A stretch of DNA of 64,000 bases from Periplaneta americana (GCF_040183065.1 NC_091124.1:95312501-95376500); one strand, 5' to 3'. Positions 1-11,911 are shown, counted from the first letter of the stretch. Made by a program: numbers and translations. Notes: a model not told the origin generated them from the letters alone.

Positions 1-39
1 GGATAGTTGCGTTCAATTTGCTAAAATTAAATAAAAAGC

Positions 40-303
40 ATGAAGAAAAAATATTCAAATAAGTTGTGTATCCTTCTTCCTGATAAAATGTTGAAACCAG
101 ACTTCTTTTCTCAGAGCCTAGACCGGCTTTGGATCAAAAGAATGCAAGAACACCTCGAGCTTGCAAAAGAAACTCTTAAATTTTTCACAACATGTGCCAC
201 TTCGTATTTATACAAAATAATTTTCTCGTTTAAGCGACAAATCCCTCTGAACTTGAAAATGACATCACTCTACTCGTATATTAAACGCAGAGTTCAGACT
301 TGA
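40..303 (+). pseudogene. hAT transposase C-terminal remnant (ZBED5/Charlie-like)
   Basis: The 87-codon frame reads like the C-terminal dimerisation region of ZBED5-type hAT transposases: a segment 'ELAKETLKFF' is followed by 'CATSYLYK' and a short stretch resembling the usual 'K.KYRNRL' part. It lacks the catalytic region, which would lie before the window or is lost. About 200 bases downstream (510-533) a 'ccctagggagtcgcgaccc' stretch resembles the 'GGGTCGCGACCC'-type 3' ends of these elements, as I remember them. Key residues are degenerate, so I regard it as a dead fragment. It could be a chance open frame, but the order of matching words argues against that. Confidence 0.5.
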
Positions 304-1285
304 AAAGCTACCCTGTGAAAATAGGTACATTTATCGTATTAATAAAATTGTTTTTTGAACTTTTTAAACAAGCCTACGGGAACATTATTATTTTTATATT
401 TATGTTCAACTTTGTTTATGTTTCCAAATTGAAAATAAATGTATGTTAATAACGAATTTGTAAATTTATATTCCAAATCATCTCGCGACATCTGTCAGCT
501 CCTTACACGACCCCCTAGGGAGTCGCGACCCATACTACTGATTTCTAATAGATAGGCCTGAATTTTAAATTAATTTTCAGAAACAAATAGTTCATTGTTG
601 CCGTATGTATTTATATTTTTCTGTTCCTTTTTATGTAACTTTAAACTTTCGTAGATTCCTTTCCAACCGCGATCAAAATGTTATACATCTATAGTCGTCA
701 AGTGTTGCAACTTACTGCATCACCAACATAAACAAGCCACGAGCATCCTACCGTGTTTACTCGACACTCAGCTGGTTTACCTCGTAAGCGACAGCGTCCT
801 CGCAGTCTCCGACTTCCGCGTCACTACATCGCTTGCCGACATCGCCAACACACTTGGTCCTCTGTGCGGCGTCGTGGCGGCAAACCGCGATACTGGAGCC
901 GCAGCAGCGTCCCGTCGCCGTTCGCCATAGCACGCATGCGTGGCCATCCATTCAACTTCTCCCAAGAGTGTAAGCCGCGCGTCTCCCTAGATATCGAGAA
1001 TCGATACCGGAATTTGTCATTACAATCTATTATCCAAATTATTTCGATATTAATGCATACTCTTCCGTTCACATTTCCTCTTTATTTCGATATTTCAGGA
1101 ATTTTCAGGTGAACCAAAGATGAAATAAGAGACGAATTTATTTGCGTCAAAGTTACAGAGAAATGTTTCTCATAGAGTATTGTGTACTTATTATAGCAGT
1201 GTGACACTAATATACACAAAGCATTGTTTTATTATTTTTTTATTTTTCGCAACTTACATCGTCTCCAGATAATTTAACTACAAAA
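304..1285. other. Unassigned sequence with a GC-rich island at 711-990
   Basis: Most of this stretch is AT-rich with no recognisable element. Between about 711 and 990 composition switches to clearly GC-rich, CpG-containing sequence that is open in several frames. One plus-strand frame (about 711-930) has C or G at most third codon positions and reads as a plausible peptide ending in 'AAAASRRRSP' before a TAG. A minus-strand frame (777-965) is also open. I do not recognise either peptide and see no convincing splice sites or start. It may be an exon remnant, a promoter-like CpG island or part of an unknown repeat. Confidence 0.3.
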
Positions 1286-1817
1286 GAGCAGTTCTTATTT
1301 CCGGCAAGAAATCACACGACAGCTTCTGGTCAGCTGACTCGCTGCTTCACTGGCAGTGGTTGTCGCCAAGGTTATGCAGACGACTTACCGCTTCCCGCTC
1401 AGGGTGGATGTTACTGTGTTGTCAAGTCTACCCTTGTGCTCTTAACGAAGTTTCAACACATGTCCATTCTTAAACATAGAACGAATAATTATTTCCTAAA
1501 ATAAATGCGTACATAATATTATATAATATTGTTATTCTTGATTGTGAATTAAATCCTAGCATTTCAGGACACAGAAGTCTTACCATGTTGGCTATACTTG
1601 GTTTTGCCGACCATTTGAAATAACTATTTTCGTAAATACAAAAACAATATTAGAAATTACTAAAACGGAGAAAGCTATAAAATATAATAAATAAATATGT
1701 GATGTGAATTAAGAACAACTAAAACCACACAACCTGTAAATTAAGTAAAATATGTTAGTATTAGAAACTTTGTCATGATAAGTTATTACATAACAAAAAT
1801 TACACGAAGAACCTTGC

Positions 1818-1898
1818 TTACCGGTATTGTTTCAATTTAGAGGTGCTACGCCTAGATCTATAATCACTGCTGGTTCCTGCCGTCGCCATAGGAATAAT

Positions 1899-1947
<49 letters not shown>

Positions 1948-2810
1948 CTGCTGCTGCTGCTGCTGGAACTGCTATCTTCCTCTCCAAAATTAATAACAAC
2001 CTCTTCAACTTGTTTCTCCATCACACCTTCTTGCTCCCATGCTTTCTGTATAAGGTCCCTCGTGTGAATTACAACATCGCGCCAATTTTCTGGAGTCACT
2101 TGTGACACAGCTTCTTCGGTAAACTTCAGTATTTTGGTAGGAATGAATGGTAGTAAAGTATTGCTTTTCCTCACAATTCCTTTAACTTGAGCCCAAATCA
2201 GTTCTATTCCATTGCACATACAATGATAAGGCGGCAGACGAACAAGGCATGTTCCGCTTCTTGAGCAAGTAGGTCAATTTTGTATATTGGAGACGTATTT
2301 TCACCAACTCCAGTAATTCAGCTTTTTTTTTTAAATCGGCAGTACAGGGCACATTATGCCGTAAGAGCCAATTGGTATTGTCTCCTTTTCTGTTTGCGCT
2401 AGTTGATGGCTTGTCGACTTGCATGCAGTGGTAAGGGGCGTTGTCAATAACAATTGTCTGAGAGGGAGAAATGTTAGGCAACAGTTTCCCCTTAAACCGT
2501 GATATGTAATGGGTAGCGTCCATATCCTCGTGGTAATCATGTCTTTTTTTAATGCACCTTCCACGAACCCATTAACAGAACCCGCATGACGACGATGATA
2601 CGACCTCCTTTTCCGGTTGGTATACCCAGAGTTGAGGATGTAGTGTCGTTGATCCATATTTTAGAAACGCCGTGATTTGCATTTACCCACGTTTCATCAG
2701 TAAAAATCACGTTTTCGAAGTCCACTTCCATCATTTGTCTCAAGAAACTGCAACGCCATAAAAAAATGTCTTATCGCTCCATTAGCACATTCCTGCCACT
2801 GTACTTCTTG
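1818..2810 (-). pseudogene. DDE transposase, catalytic and C-terminal half (broken)
   Basis: This continues the gene at 4188-4649. After the insertion junction the minus strand reads towards 'ENVIFTDETWVNANH', the first catalytic Asp of a Tc1/IS630-like DDE domain. A frameshift leads to 'SQTIVIDNAPYHCM' (second Asp), and a region with deletions to 'GIELIWAQVKGIV' (the Glu in 'IELIWA'). The C terminus is acidic and serine-rich, and it contains a poly-Asp run made by the (ATC)n microsatellite at 1897-1947. Frame breaks near 2549 and 2220 make it non-functional. All three catalytic positions can still be recognised, so this was an autonomous copy before decay. Confidence 0.8.
1897..1963. repeat. 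(ATC)n/(GCT)n microsatellite inside transposase
   Basis: About 17 ATC triplets are followed by GCT triplets. On the minus strand they encode the poly-Asp and poly-Ser runs of the transposase C terminus. Acidic tails are usual here, so the repeat probably expanded within coding sequence. Confidence 0.9.
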
Positions 2811-2812
2811 TA

Positions 2813-4187
2813 CAGGGACAGCAATTTAATTTTACTTCAATTTTTATTTTACCTGAGTTTTTTAATGTACTTCACTCCCAACCCTTCTACTAATGAAGTT
2901 CCAACTGTCCTCCAAACAGAACCAAGGCCGCATATAGTAAACAATACTCAGTGAGTATAGTACGTTCCAGAAATATGTTCGCGTTTTTTAGTGACGAAAG
3001 AGCTTTCAATATTGAATCATATTTTTGCACAGGTACTGTCGTCTATTTGCCTACGTTGCATCCCGATTTTCCCCACTTGTTTCTACTCCCCCCCCCCCCT
3101 GTGGAAAGGCTAGTGGCTGGGCTGTCTTAGCTCTTTTCTGAAAACATTAATTTCTGTTAGGAATTGGACGTCTACGTAATATTATACAACTGTTTAAAAT
3201 AACACAAATAAAAGGGCCTCGTTAAGTAATTAACTGTCACGTGATTGCCCCCCTTTGTACGATCCTGCGACATAACCACTTGGACCGACAGTAGATAGCA
3301 TGTCTGAGTAATTTTATCTGTGCGGATCGGGCAGTAGTGAAGATTGCATTTACAATACGTAAGGCAGGCCTAGTCTTTTGTAAAGTACGTAAAGAATTAT
3401 TTCAACATGAGTTACTAGTACGAAGGACGAAACTGGGAGCCCACACCTGTGGAGTAACGGTTAGCGCGTCTGGCCGCCAAACAGGTGGCCTGGGTTCGAT
3501 TCCCGGTCGCGGCAAGTTACCTGGTTGAGTTCTTTTCCGGAGTTTTACCTGAACCTAATATGAGCAAATGCTGGGTAACTTTCGGTGCTGGACCCTGGAC
3601 TCATTTCATCAGCATTTCACCGCCATCTCATTCAGATGCTAAATAACCTCAGATATTGATAAAGCGTCGTAAAATAACCTACTAAAAAAACGAAACTGGT
3701 AATTGGAGTGCGATAATATGCATAAAACAACTGAAGCCTGTATCGAAATGAACTGCCACCATTTTAAAAAATGTGTTTAAGTATTCATATTATGATTATT
3801 TTGCAATTTAACTTCATTCTCTATATTGTACGCTAATGTGCTGTAGACAGTATAATATACACTGCATAATGAATACGTCCGAATGGATAGCTCAGTTCGT
3901 GACTAAGCACTTATTGTTAATACAGTAGGTCTTACTGTATTTTGATTAAACAAAAACCTAATGAAAATTATCAAACTCAAAATCGCGATATTTCCTAGTT
4001 TACGTAAATGGATGAACTACTTTTCTTCCCTCTTATACCTAGTAAAGTGATTTATTTGTATTTTACGCCATTATCATCGAACTGCAGTCGTGGAAGGTCA
4101 AACGGTGTTTCCGGTTCTCAACCGTTAATCCAAAGGTATAGCCAGGTTGATATTGGAAATGTTAGTAAAAATAAAATGATATCCCTG
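2813..4187 (+). mobile_element. 1.1 kb Tc1/mariner-type element, copy A
   Basis: The ends are CAGGGACA... at 2813 and ...GATATCCCTG at 4187, flanked by TA at 2811-2812 and 4188-4189. Inner terminal sequence is of the type ATTTTATTTTTACT. The body matches copies B (19360-20450) and C (61320-62225) almost throughout. Removing the SINE at 3437-3689 leaves about 1.1 kb. The part near 2950-3130 corresponds to the remnant transposase start seen more clearly in copy C. It sits precisely within the transposase gene of the 1286-4797 element, so it is the younger insertion. Confidence 0.85.
3437..3689 (+). mobile_element. tRNA-derived SINE, full length with 10 bp TSD
   Basis: The head contains pol III boxes: an A-box-like TGGAGTAACGGTTAGCGCG and a B box GGTTCGATTCC. 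The body follows with 'caagttacctggttgag', 'ctgggtaactttcggtgctggaccctggactcattt' in shortened form, and an 'aaagcgtcgtaaaataacc' tail ending in A-rich sequence. Direct repeats ACGAAACTGG flank it at 3427-3436 and 3690-3699. Copy B of the host transposon has this target only once, which proves the insertion. Related copies occur at 46741, 49194 and 52368. Confidence 0.92.
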
Positions 4188-4649
4188 TACTTAAAATTCA
4201 TTCCTCTAAGAAGAGTTGTTAAAGAAGTTTGCCCACCCTTAAAGAGACCAGCTTTGTTAAAGAGTTTTCATAACTTTATTCCTTGTTGGAATTTCTCCTC
4301 GAGCATAACACTGAGAGATATGATTACGTATGGTCTCGTGGTCAAAGCTGTCTATGTTTGTGATTGGTTTTTCACGTTTTCAGTTCTTTCCTGGGGTTCG
4401 CAATTCATTTTCTTCTTTGCCGAACTGTCCGTAATTCTCTGTCGTTATTTGAGAAACCGTGCACTTGTTCACACCACACGCATCAGCTGTTCTTTGCACC
4501 ACTTGCGTTAAAGGCAATAAACTACCGTTATTTTCATGTTCGTTTTCGAAATAATCTCTAACGCTAAGAATCATTTCTCTGCTTTGCGAATATTGATGGC
4601 CTTCCGACTCCTCCGCGACATTATGATGTTCAAAACTCAGCGATAACAC
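4188..4649 (-). pseudogene. DDE transposase, N-terminal half (broken)
   Basis: Read on the minus strand from a Met at 4649, the frame gives a helix-turn-helix-like N terminus (SREMILSVRDYF, then VNKCTVSQI) as in the arthropod transposases with an IS630/Tc1-type DDE_3 domain. It continues through a frame break near 4380 into 'REKPITNIDSFDHETIR', a stop near 4265, and another frame into 'LFKGGQTSLTTLL'. It stops at the inserted element at the TA at 4188-4189. The reading resumes at 2812 on the far side of the insertion, so the two halves were once one gene. At least two frameshifts are present. The family assignment rests on remembered motif order. Confidence 0.75.
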
Positions 4650-4797
4650 AGCTCTAACAACAATAACACTGCACTACGGACTGATTGCTCGACGACCTGC
4701 TACCAGAACTGCGTTCGTTCACAACTGGCTTGACATACTATTGCCTATCTTCGTCGTACCAAAAGTAGAGTGGCCACGCCGGAAATAAGAACGGCTC

Positions 4798-5956
4798 GAA
4801 TGTGCTTCTAGAGTTTATGTTGTTTACTGATGTAATTTGATATTCAGTTGTCCCATTAAAAGCTAGAAAAATATGGTTTAGCTTTATTTTGCTGAGTAGA
4901 TTTTGTAATGGTTAGCAAAGGTATCCCCTATACTGTATGTCATGAAGACATTTGGGGTGTATGGAGGTAGAGTACTATGTTTACTTGACCTCAGTACTAG
5001 AATTAGGTTGTGTGCACAACACCATGATCCGACAGTCTTTTTATCCAAGGAAAAGGTCCGGTATTCTATTTGATAGTGGGCTGAGTGAACCTCGGTGTTA
5101 TTCTGGAACTTATGCACCTAGAAAATCCAGTTATAGGACTCGCAAGTAGGGAATACCGACGGAAGGAATTCGAATGAAACAAAGCTATAAGGAAGAGCGG
5201 GCGACATGGAAGGTCACGAGATAGCTTGAATGATATTCAAGAGTACAGTCGGAAGAAAAATGACATCGATAGAATCAGTCTTGCGTTGTGATAGTTACAT
5301 TACGACTTTAGTTTGTTCCATTGCATGGGAATACGTGTTTTGTATCGTACGGTATTATCATTTCATTCGTAAACATATGTTGCTCGTTTAATTAGCTTCG
5401 AATTTTTCTCTTGCTACGTTCTTTATTTCCACAGCGATGTCCTCATTTGTTCATCTTCTTGGAAGAGACAGTATTTCCATCGGCCCGCACCTCTCGCCCC
5501 CTCGGCGTGCCTACATACACACGTCAAAACAGACAGCAACGCCACCATTGCTTTTAGGTAATCGTTTCTTGCGCGAGCTATACCACCCCGGAGTTTCCAG
5601 TTCATAGCCAGTTGATAGCCTATGTATAAGTAGTTATATTATTATTATTATTATTATTATTATCATTAACATCGAGAAATCATTGATAAGTGTATTGCTG
5701 ATAATAGGATAATCTACTCAAATTTTTCTGTTCACTAGTAATTTACTTGAGACACTCCGGAATCTAAACACTCGTCTTTGGTATTGGAAACCAGCGCTTT
5801 ATCTGTTAGGCTGACATGCACTTCGTTAAATCCCTTCAAAAGAAATGCAATCTAATAATTACTACGTGTACTATAAACAAGTTTGCCATTATAAACAAGA
5901 GATACCGGTAGTCAAATTTATTTATTATTTATTTACTTACTTATTTATTGATTTAT
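4798..5956. other. Unassigned AT-rich sequence
   Basis: I see no recognisable gene or element. A short (ATT)n tract lies at about 5638-5663. The open frames here are short and unlike any family I know. Confidence 0.4.
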
Positions 5957-6433
<477 letters not shown>

Positions 6434-6800
6434 TCACGAGAACTGGCTCCGGAATGGATTCTTGCTCTTAAGCCGTTTATACCGATTGTACGCACTAAGT
6501 TATATGCGAGCACTGTCTAAGTCCTACGATGCTCCGGCTGGCAATCGTGACTCCGACGATCACACGCGGGCCACTCTTCCTGGATCCTATAGGTAAGCTC
6601 CCATCATCTAATGACGAGCACGAACCCAGAGCCCGGTTCCCCAGGCTCTTAGGACGTAGATGAACATCGGAAACCGATACTATCCTCACACCATCTCAGC
6701 TTATTTTTACTCTACACAGTTACAGGTGACAAAGGAAATGAAGTGGATGTGGAGAGTTTACATCAGGTCACGCAGGAATGCAGATCAAACATCCGGAATC
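6434..6800. other. Unassigned GC-richer segment
   Basis: This stretch next to the satellite is GC-richer than its surroundings. A 30-codon frame starting [11 protein letters not shown] lies at 6504-6596, and its last codons overlap a donor-like GGTAAGC. I do not recognise the product. It may be the internal part of an uncharacterised repeat whose 3' end carries the fold described at 6810-6888. Confidence 0.25.
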
Positions 6801-6809
6801 GCTCTGTCT

Positions 6810-6888
6810 TGACATCATTGATGATGGGGATGCAAACCCCGAAACATGTATGATAAATAAAGAAGCTCAACAGACAGAGCTCATACAA
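6810..6888 (+). other. Hammerhead-like RNA fold candidate
   Basis: An outer stem GCTCTGTC/GACAGAGC encloses TTGATGA, a GGGG/CCCC hairpin with an ATGCAAA loop, and GAAAC. This resembles the hammerhead core (CUGANGA, stem II, GAAA) known from Penelope-like retroelements and retrozymes. The first core base is U rather than C, and I cannot draw a good stem III and cleavage triplet. It is therefore a degenerate relative or a coincidence. Confidence 0.3.
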
Positions 6889-7007
6889 CTGTTACATATT
6901 TTCTCAATTTTATTGTACTTTATCAATTTTAATCAACACTGCTATAAAACTGACCAGAAACGTGTATTTTATCATTAGATGTGGAGAGTATTAGTGGAAT
7001 AAAAAAG

Positions 7008-7128
7008 AGAAAAGGGAGTACTCCGAGAAAATCCCTCTGCAACGTCTGATTTGTCCGCCACAAATTCCATCCAGACCTGGTCGGGAATCGAAAGCCAGAG
7101 CGCTAGTAGTGTAACCACAGACGTGGCA
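7008..7128 (-). mobile_element. tRNA-derived SINE fragment, second family
   Basis: On the minus strand a tRNA-like head (an A-box-like region near 7115, B-box-like TTTCGATTCCCG near 7085) is followed by a body 'ggaatttgtggcggacaaatc' in shortened form and 'ctcggagtact'. I associate this with a dispersed arthropod SINE family. No clear target duplication was found, and the tail is short. Confidence 0.55.
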
Positions 7129-7457
7129 TTCAAATTCATTAAGTTTGGAAAATTACTACTTGACTTTTCGAGGACAGATTCCTGGATGGAACTATCTTGA
7201 GTTCACAGTAACTCATCATGTGTCATACATATTTACTATGATGATTCCAGTCCGTCAGTTGCCTGGACGGCATTCGTGAACTCGATGCGACAGGCGGAAC
7301 ATCATGCCTCAACAATGACAAAGTCCTTTCTAATCTCAGACGAGTACCTGATAAACCGCAGGGCCCGGATTCGCAAGGCCTTGGGTACTACATCCGCATC
7401 GGAAATGCATACTACTGTTCACATAATGTCTCCAGCCATAAGCACAGATACCGGTAC
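7129..7457. other. No recognisable feature
   Basis: This is mixed-composition sequence with one short open frame (7276-7473) of no recognisable family. I see nothing that I can name. Confidence 0.4.
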
Positions 7458-8569
7458 CAGGGTTGCCAGATGATTCCAGACCAATGTCGCCAAATATACA
7501 CCTACAAATCGCCAGAAAGTAGTCAATTATCTCTGAAGTTGATAATGAATGGAGTAATAAACTTAAAAAAACCTACAGTGTAATTATGAACATAACCATT
7601 CATAGTCATTCATAAAGTTGTAATAATTTATTGTTAATATTATTTAATACAAAGATTCAGGATCATTAAGTGGCATTATTCAGCTATGATACTTGCATTT
7701 TGCTGTTTGTTTACAGGTATTACATACTTTACAAATTGCTTCATCCGAATTTTTCTTAAAATCTGTAGCTTCTAGAAGCCAGCCTGAAAATATTAATTTT
7801 CTGCATTAGGTTTGTCTATAGTCTAATGGTGCATTTTAAAAATGGTAGTGATTTTGAATTATGACTAAATACCGGCACCAAAGTTCGAGGCTTGAATATA
7901 TATATTTTAATTAAATTACAATTATCTTTAGCCCAGGGCCGCTTCTTGTACTTTCTGCACCTCTCATATTTCGGCATCTTCTACATAAACGTTATCACAG
8001 TTAAAGAAAGCAACCAAGTGAAAGAATCAGCTAATAGGCCCCGTAAATCTCTGATTTCCCGCTATTATTAATTAACGGCTTACTGCTCAACATCGTTTCT
8101 AATAATTATCAAAATTTAGAAATAGATAATCATAGAAATGGATTACAATATGTATTTTAAACTAAAAGTTTAATTGGTAATAAAATCCACTTATTTAATC
8201 CATTAATGCAATATAAGTACTTATAAGTATTAATTCTATTTATTTATTTTATTAAAGACATCGTTGTAAATCACAGATCCCCGTGTCATTGCCTGGGGAA
8301 GTTTTCTATGCAACCTTGAACGTTAGTCTGCTATCTTTTGGAAATTAAGGGGAATTCAATAACTGACGAATATTTACGTTCTGAAGAATATTACGTACAA
8401 GGGATCAGAGTCAGTCTTGTGAAAAAAATTGTTTCAATTAAATTATTTTTATCATTTTAATATTAAAGACGCCAGAAAAGTAGCCAGGTCGCCAAGTGGA
8501 AATTTTCGTCGCCACAAGGAACATAAAAGGCGCCAGAATGGCGACAAGTAGCCACATCTGGCAATTCTG
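7458..8569. mobile_element. Non-autonomous hAT-type element, 1.1 kb
   Basis: The terminal repeats are CAGGGTTGCCAGAT at the left and, inverted, CAGAATTGCCAGAT at the right. Flanking 8 bp repeats are ACCGGTAC (7450-7457) and ACCGGGAC (8570-8577), one mismatch. Several 'gtcgcca'/'gccaga' motifs near both ends look like subterminal transposase-binding repeats. No coding sequence is evident inside. The 8 bp duplication and CAG ends fit hAT. Confidence 0.75.
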
Positions 8570-8593
8570 ACCGGGACTAATCTGTAGGCCTAC

Positions 8594-9892
8594 CGGTGGC
8601 GGTTCCTCGGGGGAGGGAAGGGAGGAACATCCTCCTCACATTTTTCTTCCTTTGAAAGTAAATATCAAATAAAATATGTGCCTTGAAATTCAAGGAAAAT
8701 TCGATAATTTTTAAGTTCTCAGCTATAAGAAAAACTCGGTTGATCGAGTTTTAAACGATGCGCGCTCATGTGCTCCTAGTAAACTGTGAGAAAGATGCGA
8801 AATTGTTTGTGTGGGGGAAAGTCAATCCATTCCTCCTTTATTGCAGTTAGCACACATAGACAACAGCGCACTAGCGGCCAGAGAAAGAAGCAGAGATTTA
8901 AAGCGAGTAAATGAACGGAGAGGGAGGAAATCCTCCTCTGAATCAGCGCATGGGCGGGAAATAGAAACTGACTGCTCTTGCAGTAACCTCACTACCGCTG
9001 TCATCTAACGATCTTGCATTCAACCAGACTATAACACATCTAGGAGGAGGCACAATAACACAGTTTTAACGCAAAGCTATGAAAGACACCATATAAACAT
9101 TTTTTTTTTAATTATAAGTCAAAAATATTATTCATTGCACTTTATATAGGCTACTATTCATGGTTTGAAACTTTCAATGATATTTGAAAGTTAAACTCGG
9201 GTTTATGTAAAAAAAAAAAAAAAGAGGAAGTAGTTCTACGTTAGTATCGCAGATCTTTTTGGCTCCTGAAATTCACTTCCATTCATTGTGTACTAGACAG
9301 GACAACAGCCAAGTTGTCAGTTTTGTAGAAATATATTTCAAATTGAAAGTAGGTACTCCAAACTACATTGTTTTCAAACATAAAAACTTGGCCACCAGCA
9401 ACTTTCAACAATAATGGTAGTATGACTTTACAAGAACTCTTCAAAAGTATGTGATACTGAATTTGTAAAATGTACATGTGGCAACACAGACCACTTGGGA
9501 GGGTGCAGTGTTCTCGCTTTCCTCAGATTGTGTCCCATTCCCATTTCCGTAAAACGGTTCCGATTACGTGTTAGTAGCTATAGTCTCTTCCAACACGTGT
9601 GATGCTGTAGTGTGCTCGAAAAATGCTGCGAGGTGAATTTTCTTGTATTTGTTAATTTGTGCAATTATTCAACAATGAATGGAAGTGAAAACATGATATA
9701 TTATGGAAAATTTAGGAAACTCAGTTTACAAGAACAGATTATTGCTCTACAGAAGGGAAGGCCAACCCCAACACTACCTGGTCTTACATGTATGCATGTT
9801 GGCTAATTTGTAGCATGTTTCATTCAAGAAGGTGTCATTTCGTCCTGTTACCTTCTTTCCTCCTCTTAAGAAATACGCAGGAGCCGCCACTG
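8594..9892 (+). mobile_element. ZMYM-type hAT element, deleted
   Basis: The ends are CGGTGGCGGTTCCTC at the left and, inverted, CAGTGGCGGCTCCTG at the right, the terminal repeat typical of hATs encoding ZMYM1/TTF-type transposases. Target duplications are AGGCCTAC (8586-8593) and AGACCTAC (9893-9900), one mismatch. At 1.3 kb it is far shorter than an autonomous copy (about 4 kb) and keeps only a transposase start (9675-9806). Confidence 0.8.
9675..9806 (+). pseudogene. ZMYM1-like transposase N-terminal remnant
   Basis: A short frame from the Met at 9675 carries 'KFRKLSLQEQIIALQKGRPTPTLPGL' in outline. This matches the segment just before the TTF zinc-finger region in ZMYM1-like hAT transposases, where 'GRPTP.LP.L' is recurrent. 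It stops after 43 codons, without the TTF finger or catalytic domain, so the element cannot encode an enzyme. Its position inside 8594-9892 agrees with the terminal repeats. Confidence 0.6.
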
Positions 9893-9900
9893 AGACCTAC

Positions 9901-10654
9901 GCTTGGCGCACGTCACAGCTACGTCACAACTCCATACACGCACTAGCAGGATTGCCTGAACTGAAAACGTTGTTTGTGAGGTTACCTATCTGTAACAAGT
10001 TGGTCCGTCCCGGTGGAAGGAATAGCACCATATGCTCGCGGCCCCCTGTCTCAATCCACCTCCCCGCCCAAGCATTGTAACTATCGTGCAACCGTCGCCA
10101 AATGCAAAGATTGGTTCCTGTATCTAGTCTATAATAGTAAGAAAATAGGTAATTATGTTACGCACCATGACAACACTGATAAAATATAAAAACACATTTT
10201 CGAAGTTAATCCCGGTTTGACAGCATTTATTTATTGTTGAGATGTGGCAGGCAAGCAATAAAAAGTCTCTTTTTGTGTTTGACTTGTTTTTTTTTTATTT
10301 TACCCGTTTTATGGCAGACATGATTTGTGCGACGGTTGCCAATGAATGATTCTTCTTCCTCTTAGTCTACTTATCGAAGTTCAATTAGTCAATGGGCACC
10401 AATTTTAACGTCAGCTTTGTAAATATGTAATTAATAGAGTGGACGATTTTGGGATATTCAAGAGTGCAATATTGTTGAATATTGAAGAACTGAACTTCGA
10501 TCATTTTCTATTGAGACACGGTGTATTGTCCAATAAATGTGTGTTAATGCAAATTGTGGAATTTTGTAATAAGCGAGTTTTTGTGAAGTTGAGGGACAGT
10601 GACAAGTTAGGTTACGTTCGTTCACGTTTTTGGTATGCCTTCCATTTAAGTTCT
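9901..10654. other. Unassigned sequence with short imperfect duplication
   Basis: No gene was recognised. A segment at about 10570-10635 (gcgagtttttgtgaagttg, then gtgacaagttaggtt) recurs imperfectly at about 10726-10775 across the GGTA microsatellite. The repeat unit may therefore once have been tandem. Confidence 0.4.
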
Positions 10655-10714
10655 TGGTAGGTAGGTAGGTAGGTAGGTAGGTAGGTAGATAGGTAGTAGG
10701 TAGATAGGTAGGTT
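10655..10714. repeat. (GGTA)n microsatellite
   Basis: GGTA units run with a few GATA/GTA variants. The minus-strand 'TYLPTYLP' frame across it is an artefact of the repeat. Confidence 0.95.
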
Positions 10715-10775
10715 GATACAGTAGATAGCGAGTTTTTGTAAGGTCGGGAATCAGTGACATGTTAGGTTTGGTTTT

Positions 10776-11911
10776 TTTTTTTTTTCAGGCTTTTAGTATG
10801 CCTTCACATATATACTTTTTTGTTAGACAGGTATCTACACAGATATAAGTATAATTGTGCTACGTTTATGAAAATTAAGTTATGTTGTATTTTTTCATAC
10901 AGATTGTCCATTTTAGCCATTTTTTAAAATTTGGTGCTGTAATATTTCGTGAGATTTTAGAACTTTAAACCGAATTTTCCGCCATTTGTCAGTAATTTCT
11001 GATTCTGAAAACCATGAAGCACTACCAGTTTTAAAGAAAAAAAGCAAAATGATGCCATCATGACAGTTTTACCAGAAAATATTACCGCCTTGGACCACTG
11101 AACCCGCTCTCGCTCTGTATTATATTACTTCCGGTATACGATGAAGCACATGAGAAAAACTCGTAAATGTAATTTATCCATCCGATATTATTAATATTAT
11201 TATGTAAGTAATGTCAAGCATTTATTAACTTTCTATAGTTATGAGGGCTATGTATTGTATAGGCCTACGCGTCTGTTTAGCGTTCATGTCAAACCACAAC
11301 TGAATAACATTATTTTTTAATATGGGCCTATTACAAACCCAATGTATTATAATAAACTCTTCCAAGCAGATTATATAGGCTCTGGGTATGTATGCGGACT
11401 TCCCCTTGTATCCTACAGGATTGGACTCGCTCACATTGTTAAGTTGATCGGATATAACGATAAGGATTCTGATGGCAACCGAATCCGAATCTCCCTTCCA
11501 CAAAATCTTTTCTTTTTTATATCAGTGTTGGTCGTGTATAGATTTTACGCGTCTAAATAAAATTAATAAATATCTAAACATTGTAGTTACAATAAACACA
11601 AATAGACACCTCAACATTTTACTTTACAATTCCCTTTTAAAGACTTAATTTCCCGCATAACTTGTAAGATTATAATGAACCATTGAGTAGTACTAAACAA
11701 TTCTCTTTCTGTGTTCTGCGGCTGGTAGTTTTAATTTGAGTAATTCTGCAGTTGAGAACCTTGCAGACCTCAGGATTCGCGGATTGCTGGAGATGTATTA
11801 CTTCATTACTTCCGTTTATTCTGTTCCTTGTTGCATTATGTCAATGGCTAATTTACTTAATTTCGTACTTGAAAGAGAATGCTACGAATTTTTATCTTGT
11901 GGATTTATGTA
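10776..11911. other. Unassigned AT-rich sequence
   Basis: I see no recognisable coding sequence. One TAGGCCTA octamer lies at 11260. Short open frames on both strands match no family that I know. Confidence 0.4.

Larger units (their letters stand above)
1286..4797 (-). mobile_element. Tc1/mariner-superfamily DNA transposon, interrupted
   Basis: The terminal inverted repeats are GAGCAGTTCTTATTTCCGGC at 1286-1305 and its near-complement at 4778-4797 (one mismatch). Between them, on the minus strand, lies one DDE-type transposase gene split by a 1.4 kb insertion at 2813-4187. Without the insertion the element would be about 2.1 kb. The target-site duplication is not clear. Frameshifts and stops show that it is inactive. 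Confidence 0.8.
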
